Notes: generated from the letters alone by a model not told the origin. A DNA stretch of 5,181 nucleotides from CAVTZP01 sp964456815 (GCA_964456815.1 CAYWCO010000078.1:1-5181); one strand, 5' to 3'; positions 1 to 5,139 are shown, counted from the stretch's first letter. Numbers and translations are program-made.

Positions 1-6
1 CCCTTA

Positions 7-127
7 GGGCGTCTGCGGCTTATCCTATAATTTCCCCTCTACCCCTGAAAGTGGGGCGTCTAAGAGGGGGCTTTGCCCTAAATCTCCTGTTTTCGTTGGG
101 GTGTCTAAGAGGGGCGCTAGCCCCTCT
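7..127. repeat. Degenerate ~46-bp tandem intergenic repeat, about 2.5 copies
   Basis: The element GGGCGTCT, or its variant GGGTGTCT, recurs at 7, 54 and 99, a period of 45-47 bp. The second and third copies share GGGG(C/T)GTCTAAGAGGGG (53-69 and 98-114) with one mismatch. A weaker match follows each of the first two copies: GGCTTATCCTA near 17 and GGCTTTGCCCTAA near 70. The second copy keeps a shortened hairpin (GGGC-TTT-GCCC, 68-78), and the third has the full hairpin with a T-tract. This looks like a decaying array of a terminator-bearing intergenic repeat. I recall similar G/C-rich repeats between genes in Dehalococcoidia genomes, but that is memory and not a search. I see no coding function here. 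Confidence 0.6.
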
Positions 128-133
128 TTTTTT
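107..133 (+). terminator. Rho-independent terminator
   Basis: A perfect 9-bp stem, AAGAGGGGC (107-115) with GCCCCTCTT (120-128), encloses a GCTA loop. An uninterrupted run of seven T closes it (127-133), its first two bases overlapping the 3' arm. The T-tract lies on the plus strand only, so it would stop transcription arriving from the left, from a gene outside the window. It would also insulate the mobA promoter downstream. It coincides with the last copy of the tandem repeat. Confidence 0.8.
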
Positions 134-139
134 ATTCTT

Positions 140-167
140 CCCCCTCTCCTTTTGAAAGGAGAGGGGG
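140..167. repeat. Long inverted repeat, REP-like hairpin
   Basis: A perfect 12-bp inverted repeat: CCCCCTCTCCTT (140-151) pairs with AAGGAGAGGGGG (156-167) around a TTGA loop. Neither strand has a T-tract after it, so it is not a classic terminator. With the adjoining terminator it resembles a composite REP or MITE-like intergenic element. The flanking GATAAAGGGGGTGAGGTTAG may be part of the same unit. Confidence 0.65.
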
Positions 168-200
168 ATAAAGGGGGTGAGGTTAGTATAAAAATCTAGC

Positions 201-228
201 TTCAGGCTGTTGACTATCGTGGTATAAT
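201..228 (+). promoter_or_regulatory. Extended -10 promoter for the mobA-moeA-DUF362 operon
   Basis: TATAAT at 223-228 is a perfect -10 box, preceded by TG at 220-221 in the extended -10 arrangement (TGG-TATAAT). At the usual 17-bp distance the -35 position (about 200-206) holds only a weak TTCAGG-like match, as expected for an extended -10 promoter. Transcription should start near 234-236, giving a leader of about 34 nt before the mobA TTG codon. A better-looking TTGACT at 210-215 is only 7 bp from the -10 and cannot pair with it. Confidence 0.7.
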
Positions 229-268
229 AGTATATGGAGGGTGAGGTTAGGGAGCGAGAATTATAAAT

Positions 269-886
269 TTGGATATAGGTTGTATTGTTCTTGCTGGTGG
301 CAAGGGCTTGCGCTTGGGACGGGATAAGGTTCTGGAGGTTGTTGGCGATAGTAATTTGCTGCAGCGGGTAGTATCTCAACTAAGCTCCTTTAACAGCGAT
401 ATTATCATAGTTTTTTCTAGCGGGAAATCACTTCATCAATTTACTGGTTACCCGAGGTCTAGAATAGTAACTGATATCTACCCCGGCAAAGGCGCCCTAG
501 GCGGTCTCCATGCTGGACTTGCCGCATCAAACACGCTTTATAACCTCGTTGTCGCCTGCGATATGCCCTTCCTGAACCAAGCCCTGCTGCAATATATGGT
601 GCAGGTTTCGCCCGGCTTTGACCTCGTGGTTCCCCGGGTGGGTGAGCTGGTTGAGCCGCTTCACGCCGTTTACTCAAAGAGCTGCCTGTCTCATATTGAG
701 CGGCTGATTAAGCAGGGTGAGATAAGGGTGAGGGCACTTTTTGAATTGGTTAAGGTCAGGTATGTGGAGGCTGACGAGATTAGCCGGTTTGACCCTAAGC
801 ACCTGAGCTTTTTTAACATTAATACTGAGGCTGACCTGGAGAGGGCGCAGCAACTGGCAAAGGAGATAAGCAGTGATAAGCGTTGA
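269..886 (+). CDS. mobA: Molybdenum cofactor guanylyltransferase (MobA family)
   Basis: Cytoplasmic nucleotidyltransferase of 205 aa. MobA joins GMP from GTP to molybdenum-molybdopterin, giving the dinucleotide cofactor of DMSO-reductase-family enzymes. The N-terminus carries the nucleotide-binding signature LAGGKGLRLGRDK (8-20). D-x-x-x-G-K-G-A-L-G-G-L (69-80) and the metal-binding VACDMP segment (95-100) follow, then VEPLHAVY (128-135) and the FFNINTEADLERA tail (181-193). Order and length are normal for the family. The start is TTG: an in-frame stop at 248-250 leaves no ATG or GTG ahead of the signature. The nearest Shine-Dalgarno-like GGGAG (250-254) sits rather far away, 14 nt. The gene overlaps moeA by 14 bp, which supports a role in molybdenum cofactor assembly. 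A CTP-using MocA-type relative cannot be excluded from motifs alone. Confidence 0.9.
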   Translation: MDIGCIVLAGGKGLRLGRDKVLEVVGDSNLLQRVVSQLSSFNSDIIIVFSSGKSLHQFTGYPRSRIVTDIYPGKGALGGLHAGLAASNTLYNLVVACDMPFLNQALLQYMVQVSPGFDLVVPRVGELVEPLHAVYSKSCLSHIERLIKQGEIRVRALFELVKVRYVEADEISRFDPKHLSFFNINTEADLERAQQLAKEISSDKR

Positions 887-2120
887 TGAGGCGCTGGAGA
901 AGATCCTTGAGCGCATAGATGTTCTTGAGGCTGAGGAAAGCCCCATTCTTGGCTGTCTGGGGCAAGTTCTGGCTGAGGACGTATCCTCCCCGATTAACAT
1001 CCCCCCGCGGGACAATTCAGCCATGGACGGCTATGCCGTCAGGTCGGCGGATACCCGTGGCGCCAGCCCGAAGTCGCCCCGTCTTCTCCGTGTTATTGAA
1101 ACCGTCACCGCCGGGGCTACCCCCAGGCGTGAGGTAAAAGCGGGCACGGCTACCCGGATTATGACCGGGGCACCAATACCTAAGGGTGCTGACTCGGTGG
1201 TGAAGTTTGAGAATACCGATGAGCCAGAACGCCAGGGGACTCCGCAGAAGATAGGCATCCTGACCGAGGTGGAGCCGGGCTTGGAGGTGCGGCGGGCGGG
1301 TGAGGATATTAGCGCCGGCTCACTGGTGTTGAAAAAGGGGACGGTAATCAGACCGGCGGAGGTCGGTATCCTGGCTTCGCTGGGGCGGAGTAAGGTTATG
1401 GTTATCCGCCGCCCGGTGGTGGCTATTTTAGCCACCGGGGATGAGCTAGTGGACGTTACTCAGGCGCTACCTCAGGGGAAGATATATAACAGTAATAGTT
1501 ACAGCCTGGCTGCCTTAGTCCTGCGCTATGGCGGCATTCCCATGATGCTGGGGATAGCCCCGGATAGTGATGATTCTCTCGTTACTAAGCTTCGCCTGGG
1601 GCAGAATGCTGACATGGTGCTAACCTCTGGCGGCGTCTCCCTCGGTGACTATGATAGGGTGAGGGAGGTTCTGGCTAAGGAGGGTGAAATTATCTTCTGG
1701 CGGGTCCGGGAGAAACCGGGGAAACCGCTGACCTTCGGTGTGCTAAAGGGGGGTAGAAATATACCCTTCTTCGGTCTTGCCGGTAATCCGGTAAGCGCCA
1801 TGGTTAACTTTGAGCTGTTTGCCCGCCCGGCTGTCCTCAAGATGATGGGCAAACAAAAACTGGCTAAGCCCATTGTGGAGGCGGTGGTTGAGGAGGCAAT
1901 TGAGAATACCGATGGGCGGCGTGTCTTCACCCGGGCGATTGTGGAAAAGCGCGGCGGTAAGTACTTTGCCCGGCTTACCGGCCCCCAGGGCTCGGGGATT
2001 TTAACCTCCATGGCTTTAGCCAACGGGCTGGTGATTATTCCTGAGGATAAGCCCGGGGTGAAGCGGGGGGACCTGGTTAAGGTAATGATGCTGGACTGGG
2101 GTGAAGAGATTGATATTTGA
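873..2120 (+). CDS. moeA: Molybdopterin molybdenumtransferase MoeA
   Basis: MoeA (415 aa) inserts molybdate into adenylylated molybdopterin, releasing AMP, in the cytoplasm. Visible signatures are PPRDNSAMDGYAVR (44-57), RIMTGAPIPKGAD (95-107), ILATGDELV (185-193) opening the MogA-like domain, TSGGVSLGDYD (251-261), KPGKPLTFG (281-289) and GLAGNPVSAMVNFE (301-314). A C-terminal beta domain (about 335-410) ends with a conserved GPQGSG...GLVIIPE stretch. Length is typical and no signature is broken. The start is GTG, 7 nt after a strong AAAGGAG (859-865) inside the end of mobA, so translation is probably coupled to mobA. The 3' end overlaps the DUF362 gene by 20 bp. The sequence does not show whether the final enzyme uses molybdenum or tungsten. 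Confidence 0.95.
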   Translation: MISVDEALEKILERIDVLEAEESPILGCLGQVLAEDVSSPINIPPRDNSAMDGYAVRSADTRGASPKSPRLLRVIETVTAGATPRREVKAGTATRIMTGAPIPKGADSVVKFENTDEPERQGTPQKIGILTEVEPGLEVRRAGEDISAGSLVLKKGTVIRPAEVGILASLGRSKVMVIRRPVVAILATGDELVDVTQALPQGKIYNSNSYSLAALVLRYGGIPMMLGIAPDSDDSLVTKLRLGQNADMVLTSGGVSLGDYDRVREVLAKEGEIIFWRVREKPGKPLTFGVLKGGRNIPFFGLAGNPVSAMVNFELFARPAVLKMMGKQKLAKPIVEAVVEEAIENTDGRRVFTRAIVEKRGGKYFARLTGPQGSGILTSMALANGLVIIPEDKPGVKRGDLVKVMMLDWGEEIDI

Positions 2121-2841
2121 TGCTTCGGGGTTTGTCTTTGAACCACCGCCGGTAATATCCAGGGCGCGGCGCGTTTTGATTAAACCCAGCGCCGCCTACC
2201 CGGTGGTGTATCCAGTGACCACCAGCCCGGATATGCTATCGGCGATAATAGATGGTATCAGGCGGATTAGTGATGCCGATATCCTAATCCTTGAGGGCAC
2301 CCCCCGTAGCGACCCGGTGTTACCGATATACAAAAGCCTGGGCTACGATTTCCCCCGCGTATTGACCATGGATGTGAAGGACTGTGTCTGGGTGGAGGTG
2401 GATAATCCCCTACCCAAGCCCCTGGCTATGCCTACCTTCTGGGTGCCTAATGTTATATTGTCCTGCGACTACCTGATAACGACGGCTCCGTTAAAGGTGA
2501 TTAAGGGTAGCGGAAGCCTTAGCATAATGAACCTGCTCGGGGTGCTGCCGAGCAGTAAGTATGGGGCTAGGTCAAAGCGGGGGTGGAAGGATTTATACAG
2601 CCTGGGGATAAATAAGGTGATAGCTGACCTCTATTTTACCCTCCCCTTTGACCTCGGGATTATTGAAGCCCGCCAGAAGTTCATCGGTGGGAGCGACCCC
2701 ACCCGGGGTGAGGTTGAGGATTGCGGCAAGGTTTTTGTCGGCGAGCCCTACGAGGTGGACGGCGAGGCTGCAGGGGTGCTGGAGCTTAAGACAGGTTACC
2801 TTGATTTAATCAAGGAGGCTAGGGTCGGGCTGGAGGGGTAG
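2101..2841 (+). CDS. DUF362 family protein, short form without ferredoxin domain
   Basis: This 246-aa protein resembles the DUF362 family, whose biochemical role is not established. Family-like features are RVLIKPS...YPVTTSPDMLSAIIDGI (24-53), the acidic strand DADILILEGTP (58-68), the central CDYLITTAPLKV (122-133) and SIMNLLGVLPSSKYG (141-155), which matches the usual 'K-N-L-M-G' region. A C-terminal alpha/beta segment (170-235) resembles the 'vvDgi.g.eG.gP..G' end of the family. Many DUF362 proteins carry 4Fe-4S ferredoxin motifs; this one has only three scattered cysteines (95, 122, 208) and no CxxCxxC. No signal peptide or membrane segment is evident. GTG at 2101 is the first possible start after the in-frame stop at 2086, and no good Shine-Dalgarno precedes it, so translation probably relies on ribosomes finishing moeA. 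That link suggests, but does not prove, a role in cofactor or redox metabolism. Confidence 0.75.
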   Translation: MKRLIFDASGFVFEPPPVISRARRVLIKPSAAYPVVYPVTTSPDMLSAIIDGIRRISDADILILEGTPRSDPVLPIYKSLGYDFPRVLTMDVKDCVWVEVDNPLPKPLAMPTFWVPNVILSCDYLITTAPLKVIKGSGSLSIMNLLGVLPSSKYGARSKRGWKDLYSLGINKVIADLYFTLPFDLGIIEARQKFIGGSDPTRGEVEDCGKVFVGEPYEVDGEAAGVLELKTGYLDLIKEARVGLEG

Positions 2842-2849
2842 GCAGCCCC

Positions 2850-3137
2850 CTAATACCTTATGTCGAAGCCGGAGTACTTTCCGGAATATTCTGACCAGCT
2901 GGTGGCTACCTTTTCCACCTCAGCTGGCGGCGGCCCCACCTCAAGGTAACTGATTAGCTTTTCCAGCTGTTTTCTTTCTCCTTCCGCCACAACCTCCACT
3001 GCGCCCGAGGGCAGATTACGCGCATAGCCGCTCAGCCCCAGCTCGCTGGCTCTTTGGGAGACAAAGGCGCGGAAGAAGACGCCCTGAACATAGCCGTAGA
3101 CTGTTGCCTGAAGCGAAACTAGCTCTTTACCTTCCAT
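2850..3137 (-). CDS. acyP: Acylphosphatase
   Basis: A small (95 aa) cytoplasmic enzyme that hydrolyses acyl phosphates such as acetyl phosphate or carbamoyl phosphate to the carboxylate and phosphate. The family signature is complete: YGYVQGVFFRAFV (14-26) and LGLSGYARNLPSGAVEVVAEGE (33-54). The catalytic arginine (R23) and asparagine (N41) fall at the same numbers as in the classic muscle enzyme. Length is normal for a single-domain acylphosphatase, and the C-terminal FDIRY matches the usual 'F.i.y' strand. The ATG lies 4 nt after the stop of the radical SAM gene, so it is probably the last gene of the rnc operon and translationally coupled. The Shine-Dalgarno is weak. It ends 8 bp from the convergent DUF362 gene. 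Confidence 0.93.
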   Translation of the reverse strand: MEGKELVSLQATVYGYVQGVFFRAFVSQRASELGLSGYARNLPSGAVEVVAEGERKQLEKLISYLEVGPPPAEVEKVATSWSEYSGKYSGFDIRY

Positions 3138-3141
3138 AGAT

Positions 3142-4071
3142 TTATCTCAGGATGAACCTCAGCGGAAACTCCTCTTTATCCAGTCTGTATAGACCTTGCC
3201 GGTGAGCCAGGCGGGTAGCTTCGTTGAACTCATGCTTGGGCAGGGGCTGGGCGAGCTTGGGGATATCAGAGGCTTTATAGCAGGGGTGGTACTGAGCCAT
3301 AATGTTCAGGTAGGTATTGGTTGAGATTTCCCGGGCAAGGAATTTTACCACCTCCCCGCTACCGGCCAGCCCATTAGGTAGTACCAGGTGGCGCACCAGT
3401 AGGCCGCGCTGAGCTACGCCCTGTTTATCCAGCTTGAGGTCACCGACCTGGCGGTGCATCTCCTTGACTGCCGCCCTATTTATTTCGGGGTAGTGCTTTA
3501 TCCCCGATAGCTCCTCGGCGATTTTTTCATCGGAGTACTTCATATCCGGCATATAGATATCAACCACGCCGTCCAGCAGCTTCAGTGTTTCTAGGGCGTC
3601 ATAGCCGCCGGTGTTATAAACAAGGGGGAGGGAGAGCCCGTTGGCCGCTGCCAGCTCCAGTGCTTCCAGGATATAGGGCACAACATGGGTGGGGCTGACC
3701 AGATTGATATTGTGGCAACCTTTAGCCTGGAGGGAGAGCATCATCCCGGCTAGCTGGTCGCTGTTTACCGGGCTTCCCTCCCCGAGCTGGCTTATGGTGT
3801 AGTTCTGGCAAAAAATGCAGTGGAGGTTACAGTAGGTGAAGAAGATTGTCCCTGAGCCGCTGGTGCCGACGAGGGGCGCCTCCTCGCCGAAGTGGGGACT
3901 GTAGCTTGAGACCATGACCTCGGTGGTAACCTGGCACTCCCCGTTTTTCCCCGCCAGACGGTTGACCTTGCACTGGCGGGGGCACAGCCGGCATTCCTCC
4001 AGTATTGCCCTCGCCTTCTCCGCCCGAGCCTTTAATTCCCCGCTCTCATGGAGCTTTTGATAGGCAGCTAT
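3142..4071 (-). CDS. COG1313/PflX-type radical SAM protein, apparent ATA start
   Basis: A radical SAM protein resembling glycyl-radical-enzyme activases; the COG1313 (PflX) group has no settled substrate. The SAM-cluster motif is CNLHCIFC (Cys 81, 85, 88, numbering from the ATA codon). It is preceded by the family hallmark PHFGEEAPLVGTSGSGTIFF (59-78) and followed by QNYTISQ (89-95). Later family stretches include INLVSPTHVVP and VYNTGGYD. Upstream of the first Met codon (3915) the frame stays open and encodes a conserved N-terminal region, YQKLHESGEL, then CRLCPRQCKVNR (27-38) and a fourth Cys at 46. The family has this cysteine cluster, so translation must begin upstream of 3915. No ATG, GTG or TTG exists between the in-frame stop at 4162-4164 and 3915. 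I place the start at ATA 4071, 10 nt after AGGAGG, giving 309 aa, the usual family size. A conservative caller would report 3142-3915 (257 aa), which cuts off the cluster. Confidence 0.85.
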   Translation of the reverse strand: MAAYQKLHESGELKARAEKARAILEECRLCPRQCKVNRLAGKNGECQVTTEVMVSSYSPHFGEEAPLVGTSGSGTIFFTYCNLHCIFCQNYTISQLGEGSPVNSDQLAGMMLSLQAKGCHNINLVSPTHVVPYILEALELAAANGLSLPLVYNTGGYDALETLKLLDGVVDIYMPDMKYSDEKIAEELSGIKHYPEINRAAVKEMHRQVGDLKLDKQGVAQRGLLVRHLVLPNGLAGSGEVVKFLAREISTNTYLNIMAQYHPCYKASDIPKLAQPLPKHEFNEATRLAHRQGLYRLDKEEFPLRFILR

Positions 4072-4223
4072 ATCCCTTGCCCCTCCTCTTCCTCTCGCTT
4101 CCTTGCCTTTTTGATTACTTCTACTTCCATCGGAGGGGGGAGGATGGTGGTGGTTATTTTCTTAGTTTCCTTTCCTTCCTTGGGCTTCTTCTTCTCTCGC
4201 CGCCTGTAGTCTCGTCTTCCCAT
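4068..4223 (-). CDS. Small highly charged hypothetical protein (51 aa)
   Basis: Not assigned to a named family. The 51-residue product has a basic N-terminal half starting MGRRDYRRREKKKPK, a Thr/Pro hinge (ITTTILPPP, 23-31), a short EVEVIKKARKR segment (33-43) and an acidic EEEE patch (44-47). It has 17 Lys/Arg, 10 Asp/Glu and no cysteine, with no membrane segment or signal peptide, and is probably partly disordered. The ATG has a good Shine-Dalgarno (AGAGGTG, 4229-4235, 7 nt spacing from GAGG). It lies 49 bp after rnc, and its TAG stop overlaps the inferred start of the radical SAM gene. I recall similar short proteins with a 'RDYR-RE-KK' start in Dehalococcoidia, but have not checked. A nucleic-acid or ribosome-associated role would suit the charge and the rnc context; this is a guess. 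Confidence 0.65.
   Translation of the reverse strand: MGRRDYRRREKKKPKEGKETKKITTTILPPPMEVEVIKKARKREEEEGQGI
4082..4087 (-). promoter_or_regulatory. Consensus Shine-Dalgarno that places the radical SAM start
   Basis: On the minus strand AGGAGG reads from 4087 to 4082, inside the 3' end of the small charged gene. It lies 10 nt before ATA at 4071, where homology of the radical SAM protein begins. No other candidate start in that frame is within reach. By contrast, the ATG at 3915 has only a GAGG 2 nt away, too close to be used well. The region is purine-rich, so a chance match is possible. Confidence 0.5.
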
Positions 4224-4272
4224 GGTTGCACCTCTACTTGGGCATGGTTAATTAAAGTTTAGCAGAGAGGTA

Positions 4273-4962
4273 TTATGGTGTAAAGTTGGCTGGAAGTTGG
4301 GCGAGGGCGGAGCGGGCGGCTTCCGTCTCCGCCACCTTTTTGCTTCTGCCTGACCCCTTGCCCAGTACGTTATCCTTTACCCTTACCTCAACGGTGAATG
4401 TTCGGTCATGGTCTGGCCCCGCCACCGCTATTACCCGGTAGGTAGGTTTTGGCTGATGCCTTGCCTGCAGAAGCTCCTGTAGCCGCGATTTATAGTCTGC
4501 CTCCGCCCCTTTATTTAGCCCTTGGCTGGTCGCTCTCAGGATAAAGTTCCTGGCTACCTTCAGGCCCCGGTCAAGAAAGATGGCGGCTATTATTGCTTCC
4601 AAGGAGCTGGCTAGGTTGGCCGGCTTACGCCGCCCACCACTTGCCTCCTCCCCCTTCCCTAGATAGAGGTAATCACCTAGGCGGATAGCCCTCGCCGTGC
4701 GGGCTAGAGCGTCCCGGCGCACCACCGATGAGCGGAGTCTGGTCATATCTCCTTCGTCGGACTGGGGAAAGCGCTGGTATAGCTCTTCGGCGATGATAAA
4801 GCCTAAGACAGCGTCGCCCAGGAACTCAAGCCTTTCGTTGGAATCCAGGGCAAGGGCGGGGTTCTCATTAATATATGAGCTATGAACCAGGGCTTGCTCC
4901 AGTAGAGAGCGGTTCTTAAACCTGATGCGCAGGGTTTTTTGTAGCTTGCCTAAGTCAGCCAT
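4273..4962 (-). CDS. rnc: Ribonuclease III
   Basis: RNase III (229 aa) cuts double-stranded RNA in rRNA maturation and mRNA turnover as a homodimer. The nuclease domain holds the signature NERLEFLGDAVLG (42-54), with E43, E46 and D50 matching E. coli E38, E41 and D45, and a second metal site LASSLEAIIAAIFLD (117-131) with E122 matching E117. The residue matching E. coli D114 is Ser119, which is unusual. The double-stranded RNA-binding domain spans about 156-222 (DYKSRLQELLQ, DRTFTVEV, GSGRSKKVAETEAA). I chose ATG 4962: it has AAAGGA 5 nt away and lies just downstream of the promoter. A longer frame from TTG 4995 would begin inside that promoter. It is the first gene of the minus-strand operon; the 49-bp gap after it shows no terminator. 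Confidence 0.95.
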   Translation of the reverse strand: MADLGKLQKTLRIRFKNRSLLEQALVHSSYINENPALALDSNERLEFLGDAVLGFIIAEELYQRFPQSDEGDMTRLRSSVVRRDALARTARAIRLGDYLYLGKGEEASGGRRKPANLASSLEAIIAAIFLDRGLKVARNFILRATSQGLNKGAEADYKSRLQELLQARHQPKPTYRVIAVAGPDHDRTFTVEVRVKDNVLGKGSGRSKKVAETEAARSALAQLPANFTP

Positions 4963-4980
4963 GTCTTTCCTTTCAGGTTT

Positions 4981-5009
4981 AGCATAAAGGGACAAGTCCC
5001 TTGTGTCAA
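4981..5009 (-). promoter_or_regulatory. rnc operon promoter
   Basis: On the minus strand a perfect -35 TTGACA (5009-5004) is separated by exactly 17 bp from TATGCT (4986-4981), a 4/6 match to the -10 consensus. The start would be near 4974, leaving a leader of about 12 nt that consists almost entirely of the rnc Shine-Dalgarno. This supports ATG 4962 as the rnc start. The promoter should serve rnc, the small gene, the radical SAM gene and acyP. Confidence 0.75.
4987..5002. promoter_or_regulatory. Palindromic operator-like site in the rnc promoter spacer
   Basis: AAGGGAC (4987-4993) and GTCCCTT (4996-5002) form a perfect 7-bp inverted repeat around AA. It fills 16 of the 17 spacer bases between the -35 and -10. 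That is a classic position for a dimeric repressor, or for a MerR-type activator, which favours longer spacers. No regulator gene is in the window. A transcript hairpin is unlikely because the site lies upstream of the predicted start. Confidence 0.45.
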
Positions 5010-5020
5010 ATTGCGCCTTA

Positions 5021-5049
5021 TTGCCATAGGTGAGGCTGTATGCTACAAT
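5021..5049 (+). promoter_or_regulatory. tRNA-Gln/tRNA-Glu promoter
   Basis: TTGCCA (5021-5026, 5/6 match to the -35 consensus) is followed after exactly 17 bp by TACAAT (5044-5049, 5/6 match to -10). TG at 5041-5042 supplies an extended -10. Transcription should start near 5056, only a few bases before the tRNA-Gln gene. It is back to back with the rnc promoter, with the two -35 boxes 11 bp apart. Confidence 0.8.
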
Positions 5050-5059
5050 CTTGGTGCGC

Positions 5060-5130
5060 TGGGGAATCGTCTAGTGGTAGGACAGCGGATTCTGGATCCG
5101 CCAGGGAAGGTTCGAATCCTTCTTCCCCAG
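5060..5130 (+). tRNA. tRNA-Gln (anticodon CTG)
   Basis: A complete 71-nt cloverleaf. The acceptor TGGGGAA (5060-5066) pairs with TTCCCCA (5123-5129), with discriminator G5130. The D arm is GTC-TAGTGGTAG-GAC. The anticodon stem GCGGA/TCCGC (5085-5089, 5097-5101) encloses TTCTGGA with anticodon CTG at 5092-5094, reading CAG. The T arm GAAGG-TTCGAAT-CCTTC spans 5106-5122. The U1-A72 pair is typical of tRNA-Gln. CCA is not encoded and must be added after transcription. Confidence 0.96.
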
Positions 5131-5139
5131 CTTTTGGAT

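Noticed and set aside
210..228. TTGACT (210-215) as -35 for TATAAT (223-228)
   Set aside because: The spacer is only 7 bp; the extended -10 TGG element explains the promoter without it.
20..379. Open minus-strand frame of 119 codons over the repeats and the mobA start
   Set aside because: It translates the G/C-rich repeat array into Arg/Pro-rich low-complexity sequence and runs antisense into mobA; no family features or Shine-Dalgarno.
1031..2146. Two long minus-strand frames opposite moeA (1031-1435 and 1649-2146)
   Set aside because: Both are antisense to clear, fully conserved moeA sequence and show no family motifs.
2834..2851. Bidirectional terminator at the convergent junction
   Set aside because: The stem is only about 5 bp with an 8-nt loop and no T-tract on either strand; kept only as a finding about the missing terminator.
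3913..3915. ATG 3915 as the start of the radical SAM protein
   Set aside because: It would drop the conserved N-terminal cysteine region encoded in the same open frame, and its GAGG is only 2 nt away.
4107..4115. -1 frameshift at C-AAA-AAG joining the small gene to the radical SAM frame
   Set aside because: The run is not a perfect slippery heptamer, no downstream stimulator was evident, and an ordinary overlap with re-initiation explains the layout better.
4005..4262. Open plus-strand frame of 85 codons opposite the small gene
   Set aside because: Pro/Ser/Leu-rich translation of the antisense of Lys/Glu/Arg-rich coding sequence; it lies over better supported minus-strand genes.
4963..4995. 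11-residue N-terminal extension of RNase III from TTG 4995
   Set aside because: The TTG lies between the -35 and -10 of the predicted promoter and has no Shine-Dalgarno; ATG 4962 has AAAGGA at 5 nt and fits family length.
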